From CALAMD01 sp035301025 (GTDB taxonomy: Bacteria; Bacillota; Bacilli; Bacillales; Amphibacillaceae), in the NCBI GenBank assembly GCA_035301025.1, contig DATGUV010000177.1, positions 1-11,080 of the forward strand: a stretch of 11,080 bases of DNA. The letters run 5' to 3'. The stretch's first letter is position 1, and each line of letters opens with the position of its first letter. Below the pieces are notes generated by a model that was not told the DNA's origin, did no database searches, and was given only the letters and a program-made list of their open reading frames with translations. Position numbers and translations under genes: made by a program. This document shows positions 6,283 to 11,080 of this stretch, one piece after another.

Positions 6283-7833
6283 CTACATCCACTTTTGGAT
6301 AAATGGTAATTGCTCTAGTTCCTCTCGTGTAATAAACTTAAATAACAATAAAAACAATCCATAGATAAAACATAATAAAAGAATAATCCCGCCGAAAATC
6401 AGTATATGATCATTGAAATAGAGCAATATACTTCTGAACATATGGGCAACCATCCATGTAGAAAATACAAGACCGAGCATTTTCCCGATGTCTTGAAGAG
6501 GTATGGAAAACTTTATCCATTTATGTAATGAACGTAAATGTAATAAAGTAACGAAAACGACACTAAAAGACATCGCAATAGCAGCACCCATGATTCCAAA
6601 TGAAGGATGAGAAGCTAATGTAAATAGGAGTCCTAATTTCATGCATGTCCCAAGTAAACTATTCCACATGGCTGGTCGAGCTAAGTCTAGTGCCTGAAGC
6701 GCAGCTTGTAAGGGTGCTTGAATGTATAATAATAAATAAAAAGGAGCCATCATCATTAATAACGGACTAGCATTGGAAGTGCCATACATGTATAGTAAAA
6801 TCGGGCTTGCAAATAAAGAAAGAATGATCGTCGCAATAGCGCCAGAAGCAAATGAGACGCGAATGGCCTGATGGATCCGGTGGAAGATAAACGAGTTATT
6901 TTTAGTTGCATCTGCCTCAGCAATAGAAGGTAAAAGAGCAATGGATAACGAATGTGTAATAAACGTTGGTAAAAATAAAAGAGGAATAATATATCCGGTT
7001 AATTCACCATATTGTTTTGTGGCAAGAGCACTTGATATTCCAGCTAATGCTAAGCTTTGTGTAATAATAATGGGTTCTAAAAACATGGAAAAAGAATTGA
7101 TCAGTCGACTACCAGTACTTGGAATTGCAATTGAAAATAATTCCTTTATGGTCTGAGTAGAAGATCCAATAAAGGCAAAGAAATTTTTTCGAATACGAAT
7201 GCTTTTTTGCTTCTTAAACGTATAAACCATGTACAATAAAGAAGCAAATTCACCGAATATGACACTAATCATTGCCCCTGCGGCAGCAAATTCAATTCCA
7301 AAGGGTAGGAGAAGCTGAATGAGAAGAATGACACAGGCAATCCGGATAATTTGTTCAATGACAAGTGCAAAACTTTGAGGGCGCATGTTTTGCATCCCTT
7401 GAAAATATCCTTTTAATAAACCAGATATCGCCATGATTGGAATAACAGGACCAATTGCATACAATGGATAAATGATTCGAGGATCTGTAAAGAAATGATT
7501 TGCAATAAAAGGTGTACATATCATTAAAAAAAGAGTGGAGATCGTACTCGTCACCAAAGTAACAATAAAGGCGACTGTCATGATTCGTTTTATTTTTTTA
7601 GAATTATTATTTGCATGGGCTTCCGCTACCCTTTTGGAAATGGCAACAGGCAAGCCTAGCTGTGTAATCGTAACAACGAGCATCATCGTAGGTAGTGCCA
7701 TCATATATAAACCAATGCCTTCTTCACCCATGACTCTAGCAACTACAAGACGGTTCACAAACCCTAATAAACGGGTAATCATTCCAGCAAATATGAGCAT
7801 CAGTGTGCCTTGTAAAAAAGTTTGTTTTGTCAT
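6283..7833 (-). CDS. spoVB: Stage V sporulation protein B, MOP-superfamily lipid flippase
   Basis: This encodes a 516-residue polytopic membrane protein with about 14 predicted helices. It belongs to the polysaccharide biosynthesis/MurJ-like group of the MOP exporter superfamily. Length and N-terminus (KQTFLQGTLMLIFAGMITRL, then GFVNRLVVARVMGEEGIGLYMMALP) fit SpoVB (about 518 aa in B. subtilis). SpoVB is needed for spore cortex formation and is thought to move peptidoglycan precursor across the outer forespore membrane. The segment LYAIGPVIPIMAISGLLKGY, followed by FQGMQNMRP, is also typical. Position next to yrzE, comN and secDF supports SpoVB rather than another paralogue such as YtgP or SpoVB-like MurJ. 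The ribosome binding site GAAGGCGGG (7845-7853) is imperfect and 11 nt from the ATG. A SigE promoter is expected from the family, but I could not find a convincing one. Confidence 0.93.
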   Translation of the reverse strand: MTKQTFLQGTLMLIFAGMITRLLGFVNRLVVARVMGEEGIGLYMMALPTMMLVVTITQLGLPVAISKRVAEAHANNNSKKIKRIMTVAFIVTLVTSTISTLFLMICTPFIANHFFTDPRIIYPLYAIGPVIPIMAISGLLKGYFQGMQNMRPQSFALVIEQIIRIACVILLIQLLLPFGIEFAAAGAMISVIFGEFASLLYMVYTFKKQKSIRIRKNFFAFIGSSTQTIKELFSIAIPSTGSRLINSFSMFLEPIIITQSLALAGISSALATKQYGELTGYIIPLLFLPTFITHSLSIALLPSIAEADATKNNSFIFHRIHQAIRVSFASGAIATIILSLFASPILLYMYGTSNASPLLMMMAPFYLLLYIQAPLQAALQALDLARPAMWNSLLGTCMKLGLLFTLASHPSFGIMGAAIAMSFSVVFVTLLHLRSLHKWIKFSIPLQDIGKMLGLVFSTWMVAHMFRSILLYFNDHILIFGGIILLLCFIYGLFLLLFKFITREELEQLPFIQKWM

Positions 7834-7909
7834 TTGGATAGACCCGCCTTCTCAAAAAATAAGTTTTCATATACAATGATATATATGCAAATACATTGGC
7901 CAAGCATGA

Positions 7910-7929
7910 CAAGTATTTAAGGATACTTG
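7910..7929 (+). repeat. Inverted repeat in the comN leader
   Basis: CAAGTAT (7910-7916) and ATACTTG (7923-7929) form a perfect 7-bp inverted repeat around TTAAGG, ending seven nt before the comN ribosome binding site. It could be a leader hairpin or a protein-binding operator in the 115-nt spoVB/comN divergent intergenic region. No U-tract follows, so it is not a terminator. Confidence 0.5.
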
Positions 7930-7935
7930 AAAATT

Positions 7936-7942
7936 GGAGGAG
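7936..7942 (+). promoter_or_regulatory. Ribosome binding site deciding the TTG start of comN
   Basis: GGAGGAG is six nt before TTG 7949. The in-frame TTG at 7934 overlaps the site and cannot use it. There is no in-frame ATG before the conserved domain, so TTG 7949 is the start. Confidence 0.8.
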
Positions 7943-7948
7943 TGCTCA

Positions 7949-8239
7949 TTGGACGAACAAAAACCAGTAACGGAGTGGAGAAGTGAAATCGAACTCGTCT
8001 TGGAAATTAAACAAAATGAATTCCAAATGTTAGGATATGAAAAAACGACTTCAGATGATATATGGAATTGTTTAACCACAACTGTTTGGAAAAATAGGAA
8101 CCCCGAAAAACGATTGTATGAAGTTGTATCTGAAGTTTTACATTTACAAATTTCAACGTATATGACATATTTAACGATGGGTATATATCAAGATAATGAT
8201 GATCTAATGGCTTCAATTTCAGCACTCAGAGGCGACTAA
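7949..8239 (+). CDS. comN: Post-transcriptional regulator ComN (YrzD-like)
   Basis: This encodes a 96-residue soluble helical protein starting at TTG. It matches the Post_transc_reg family: a first helix with IELVLEIKQNEFQMLGYEK (about 14-32), then DDIWNCLTTTVWKNR (36-50), RLYEVVSEVLHLQ (54-66), and the signature ISTYMTYLTMGIYQD (67-81). B. subtilis ComN (98 aa) raises competence gene expression by acting on comE mRNA and is placed at division sites and poles through DivIVA. It sits between spoVB and secDF in both genomes. The rare TTG start may keep its level low. It is followed by secDF after 57 nt with no terminator, so the two may share a transcript. Confidence 0.88.
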   Translation: MDEQKPVTEWRSEIELVLEIKQNEFQMLGYEKTTSDDIWNCLTTTVWKNRNPEKRLYEVVSEVLHLQISTYMTYLTMGIYQDNDDLMASISALRGD

Positions 8240-8296
8240 GAATAGATACATAACACTTGATGAGCAGTGCAATTGAATAAGGGAGGATATTCACAC

Positions 8297-10549
8297 ATGA
8301 AACACAAGGGTAAAATAGTTGCCTTTTTTATTGTTGTTTTGCTTTTTGCAGGAACGATAGGGGGAACACTTACAGGAGTTAGTAAAAACATTAAACTAGG
8401 ACTTGATTTACAAGGTGGATTTGAAGTTCTATATGAAGTGGAACCAGTGGATGAAAACCAAGAAGTTTCGCGTACAATGCTTGAATCTACTGTGCAAACA
8501 TTGAATGACCGTGTCAACCGGCTAGGAATTAGTGAAGCGAACATAGATATTGAGGGGGAAGACCGGGTTCGCGTACAATTAGCGGGAGTAGAAGACCAAG
8601 CTGAAGCACGAGAGATTTTATCTACATCTGCACTTGTTACATTTAGAGATGTACATGACGAAATGTATCTAGATGGAACGGATATTAAAGAAGGTAGTGC
8701 GAAACAAAACATCGATCCTGAAACGAATCGACCGATGGTTACGTTACAACTGAAAGATGCAGATAAGTTTGGTGATGTAACGACTACAATTAAAGACATG
8801 AAACCAGACAATTTACTTGTCATCTGGATGGATTATCAGGAAGGTGATTCCTTTGAAGCGGAAGTCCAAAAGGAAGAACCAAAGTTCATCTCAGCACCAA
8901 GCGTTGAAAAAACATTGCGCACAAATGATGTCCAAATCAATGGTGATTTTACCATCGAAGAAGCTAAGCGTTTAGCTGATATTATTAATGCTGGCTCTTT
9001 ACCAGTACATATGGAAGAAATTTTCTCCACGTCAGTTGGAGCACAATTTGGAGAGCAGTCTCTAAGCAAAACCGTGTTTGCCGGATTTATCGGAGTCGGA
9101 GCTATCTTTCTTTTTATGATTTTTGCTTACCGATTTGCAGGAGTCATCGCTTCCATTAACTTAGCAATTTATATTTATCTTATCTTACTCGTATTCAGCT
9201 TGCTTCAAGGGGTCTTAACATTGCCTGGAATAGCAGCACTTATTCTAGGGGTTGGTATGGCAGTAGATGCGAACGTCATAACCTTTGAGCGAATAAAAGA
9301 AGAATTACGAACAGGTAAATCAATTAAAGCAGCATTTGATGCAGGAAGTAAAAACTCATTACGAACAATTGTGGATGCGAATATCACAACTATGTTAGCT
9401 GCAGTTGTCTTGTTTTACTTCGGAACAAGCTCTGTAAAAGGGTTTGCTACGATGCTCATCGTTAGTATTTTAGTGAGCTTTTTAACGGCTGTATTTGGAA
9501 CACGTGCCCTTATGAGCTTATGGGTGAAAAGTGGATATTTACGTAATAAGCCGGGGTGGTTTGGTGTAAAGAAAGACCAAATACAAGATATTGCAGATAC
9601 ATCAGAAGTTGAACCAACATTTTTAGGAAAAACTATTCAAGTGATTAAACATCAGAAAAAGATCTTTATTAGTAGTGCGATTGTGTTAATCATTGGTGTT
9701 ATTTCATTAGGTGTATTTAAATTAAACCCGGGAATTGACTTTACAAGTGGTTCTAGAATTGAAGTGTCCACAACTGAATCACTCACTGCTGAAGAGGTAG
9801 AAGCAGATTTTGAAAGTGTTGCACTTGAACCGAAGTCAATTGTCTTATCTGGGGATAACAACGATATGGCTGTAGCTAGATTTGATACTGTTTTATCTGA
9901 AGATGAGATTGCTGAAGTGAAAGAATATTTCCAAGAAAAATATGATCATGAGCCAGGGGTAAGTGTCGTATCTCCAATTGTTGGTCAAGAACTTGTGAAG
10001 AACGCAGTAAAAGCTCTGCTAATTGCTGCAGTTGGAATGATTATTTATGTAACATTCCGTTTTGAATTGTTCTTTGGAATTACCGCAATTATTGCGTTGC
10101 TCCATGACGTATTTATTGTGCTTGTAGTGTTTAGTATATTTAGGCTTGAATTTGACGTAAATATTGTTGCGGCAATATTAACGATTGTAGGGTATTCCAT
10201 TAATAACACGATTGTTATATTTGACCGCATTAGGGAAAATATTCGTTTGAAAAAACGCATAACATCGATGAAAGATTTAGCGAAAGTAGTGAATGATAGT
10301 CTCATTCAATCCTTTACGCGAAGTATTAATACAACGATTACAACTCTTATTGCGGTACTTGCATTCTTAATTTTCGGCGCGGCGTCTATTGGAGGTTTTG
10401 CAATAGCATTAGTAGTTGGGTTAATCGCAGGACTTTATTCATCACTCTTCCTTGCGTCTCAATTATGGCTAGTGACAAGAGGTAGAAATGTAAAAGAGAA
10501 ACCACTTGACTTTACAAAGAAAAAACGTGTAGAAGGTCCACAAGTATAA
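8297..10549 (+). CDS. secDF: Fused SecD-SecF protein translocase subunit
   Basis: This encodes a 750-residue natural SecD-SecF fusion with 12 predicted helices (B. subtilis SecDF about 737). It uses ion flow to help pull preproteins out of the SecYEG channel. The SecD half has helix 1 (7-28), GLDLQGG (35-41), the P1 domain (to about 240), and GVGMAVDANVITFERIKEE (318-336) with the essential-type D324. The SecF half has NPGIDFTSGSRIEV (477-490), GYSINNTIVIFDRIREN (632-648) and TRSINTT (674-680) with R675. The usual GYSxND motif carries Asn at 637 instead of Asp. The start is ATG 8297 with GGGAGG ten nt upstream; an in-frame ATG at 8267 is upstream of that site and adds non-conserved residues. 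There is no frameshift or truncation. Confidence 0.97.
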   Translation: MKHKGKIVAFFIVVLLFAGTIGGTLTGVSKNIKLGLDLQGGFEVLYEVEPVDENQEVSRTMLESTVQTLNDRVNRLGISEANIDIEGEDRVRVQLAGVEDQAEAREILSTSALVTFRDVHDEMYLDGTDIKEGSAKQNIDPETNRPMVTLQLKDADKFGDVTTTIKDMKPDNLLVIWMDYQEGDSFEAEVQKEEPKFISAPSVEKTLRTNDVQINGDFTIEEAKRLADIINAGSLPVHMEEIFSTSVGAQFGEQSLSKTVFAGFIGVGAIFLFMIFAYRFAGVIASINLAIYIYLILLVFSLLQGVLTLPGIAALILGVGMAVDANVITFERIKEELRTGKSIKAAFDAGSKNSLRTIVDANITTMLAAVVLFYFGTSSVKGFATMLIVSILVSFLTAVFGTRALMSLWVKSGYLRNKPGWFGVKKDQIQDIADTSEVEPTFLGKTIQVIKHQKKIFISSAIVLIIGVISLGVFKLNPGIDFTSGSRIEVSTTESLTAEEVEADFESVALEPKSIVLSGDNNDMAVARFDTVLSEDEIAEVKEYFQEKYDHEPGVSVVSPIVGQELVKNAVKALLIAAVGMIIYVTFRFELFFGITAIIALLHDVFIVLVVFSIFRLEFDVNIVAAILTIVGYSINNTIVIFDRIRENIRLKKRITSMKDLAKVVNDSLIQSFTRSINTTITTLIAVLAFLIFGAASIGGFAIALVVGLIAGLYSSLFLASQLWLVTRGRNVKEKPLDFTKKKRVEGPQV

Positions 10550-10568
10550 AATAATATACGAATGTCTG

Positions 10569-10602
10569 ATGCTCCTCCTGTTTACCATTGTGGGAGGAGC
10601 TC
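10569..10602 (+). other. GC-rich hairpin between secDF and the LapA-domain gene
   Basis: GCTCCTCC (10571-10578) pairs perfectly with GGAGGAGC (10593-10600); two further G-U pairs are possible inside, around a loop of 10-14 nt. The bases after it (TCATATCATATTTG) are only loosely U-rich, so termination would be weak. The 3' arm holds GGGAGGAG, a good anti-16S sequence that would be hidden in the stem. Its function is not known. Confidence 0.5.
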
Positions 10603-10629
10603 ATATCATATTTGAGAGGATGTATGTAT

Positions 10630-10932
10630 ATGAAAGGGCAAACATATGTAATTATCTCCATCGTTTTAATCATTCTCGTTGCTGTATTTGCAGTAACAAA
10701 CGTTGATGCAGTTGAAGTAAATTACTTATTCTGGGTCGTTGAATCTCCACTTATATTAGTTATTTTATTTTCAGTGCTTATGGGTGGATTACTAGTTGCT
10801 GCAGCAGGGAGTGTGCGTTTATATCAACTTAAAAAAGAAATGAAAGAACTACACAAACAATTGGAACAAACCAAAGGAATTATAAGTGAAAAAACTAAAC
10901 ACTCGAATGGACATCAAAAAGATCAAGAGTAA
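10630..10932 (+). CDS. LapA/DUF1049-family membrane protein (YrvD-like)
   Basis: This encodes a 100-residue protein with two helices, at about 6-24 (YVIISIVLIILVAVFAVTN) and 40-61 (PLILVILFSVLMGGLLVAAA). The loop NVDAVEVNYLFWVVESPL between them is the LapA/DUF1049 signature. A charged, coiled-coil-like tail (64-100; LKKEMKELHKQLEQTK) would lie in the cytoplasm. The B. subtilis counterpart YrvD is likewise upstream of recJ; its role is unknown, and the lipopolysaccharide-assembly name comes from Gram-negative homologues. Possible starts are ATG 10624 and ATG 10630. GAGAGGA ends at 10620, leaving three or nine nt, so 10630 is preferred. A TTG at 10612 could be served by the hairpin-embedded GGAGGAG (10593-10599) and would add six residues. 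Confidence 0.82.
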   Translation: MKGQTYVIISIVLIILVAVFAVTNVDAVEVNYLFWVVESPLILVILFSVLMGGLLVAAAGSVRLYQLKKEMKELHKQLEQTKGIISEKTKHSNGHQKDQE

Positions 10933-10956
10933 AGTATGAAAATACTCCTTTACTTT
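10926..10956 (+). other. Hairpin over the stop codon of the LapA-domain gene
   Basis: AGTAAAG (10928-10934) pairs with CTTTACT (10948-10954), with two more outer pairs (one G-U). It contains the TAA stop at 10930-10932. A shorter alternative fold, AGTAT-GAAA-ATACT (10933-10946), has a GNRA-type loop and overlaps it. No U-tract follows, so recJ is probably co-transcribed. Confidence 0.35.
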
Positions 10957-10990
10957 ACATTGCACGTATTTCAGGGGTAGAGGTGAAGTT

Positions 10991-11080
10991 ATGTTAGAAA
11001 GTAAAACGACATGGGAATTTGCGGAAGACATTGAAATCAATGACTCATATCAGGTAAGAGGTAAACAGTTATCTCATATT
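10991..11080 (+). CDS. recJ: Single-stranded-DNA-specific exonuclease RecJ, N-terminal end (partial)
   Basis: This is the first 30 codons of a gene running off the window. The product begins MLESKTTWEF and so fits the start of Bacillus-type RecJ (ML-x-SK-x-x-W). The ribosome binding site AGAGGTG is five nt before the ATG. RecJ degrades single-stranded DNA 5' to 3' in RecFOR recombination and mismatch repair; its DHH catalytic motifs are beyond the window. The order secDF, LapA-domain gene, recJ agrees with B. subtilis, and this synteny carries much of the call because only 30 residues are visible. Confidence 0.8.
   Translation, partial: MLESKTTWEFAEDIEINDSYQVRGKQLSHI

Noticed and set aside
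8236..8823. 195-aa open frame on the minus strand inside secDF
   Set aside because: It lies opposite the conserved SecD P1 coding region, is Ser/Thr/Pro-rich low-complexity as expected from antisense translation, and resembles no family I know.
1..11080. Search for mobile elements, CRISPR repeats, tRNA or rRNA genes, riboswitches, and defence or toxin-antitoxin genes
   Set aside because: None seen. Every long frame belongs to a core Bacillaceae chromosomal gene, and the gaps are short and explained by leaders and terminators.

Overview
This window is a stretch of Bacillota chromosome, almost certainly from a spore-forming member of the Bacillaceae. The evidence is low G+C, strong AGGAGG-type ribosome binding sites, two sporulation-family genes (a YhcN/YlaJ-type lipoprotein and SpoVB), a ComN-type regulator, a fused SecDF, and a gene order (yebC, ruvA-ruvB-queA-tgt-yajC, yrzE, spoVB, comN, secDF, a LapA-domain protein, recJ) that matches the Bacillus subtilis neighbourhood. 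A relative of Oceanobacillus or Virgibacillus is a reasonable guess, but the genus cannot be fixed from sequence alone.

Layout. Positions 1-147 are the tail of an NAD+ synthetase gene. A short sporulation lipoprotein (315-728) and the translation factor gene yebC (811-1539) follow, and yebC is closed by a clear intrinsic terminator. A LexA box and an extended -10 promoter then precede a plus-strand operon: ruvA and ruvB (Holliday junction migration), queA and tgt (queuosine modification of tRNA) and yajC (Sec accessory). It ends at a strong terminator (5815-5849) that also works in the opposite direction. On the minus strand, spoVB (cortex flippase) and yrzE (small membrane protein) form a two-gene operon converging on that terminator. 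Divergent from spoVB are comN (TTG start), secDF, a LapA/DUF1049 membrane protein and the first 30 codons of recJ.

How the genes fit together. There are three themes: recombination and SOS repair (ruvAB, recJ), tRNA modification and translation (queA, tgt, yebC), and membrane or envelope functions (yajC, secDF, spoVB, yrzE, the LapA-domain protein). The LexA site explains SOS control of ruvAB. A GC-rich hairpin over the ruvB stop codon may lower read-through or change mRNA stability before the housekeeping queA-tgt-yajC part.

I see no mobile element, CRISPR array, tRNA, rRNA, toxin-antitoxin or defence system, and no convincing undescribed system. No gene-free stretch exceeds 300 bases. The most unusual point is in SecDF: the functionally important aspartate of the SecF half (the N-D-T/S position of the GYSxND motif) is asparagine here. 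Other points worth a look are several hairpins overlapping stop codons or ribosome binding sites without U-tracts, and the absence of bofC from its usual place next to ruvA.
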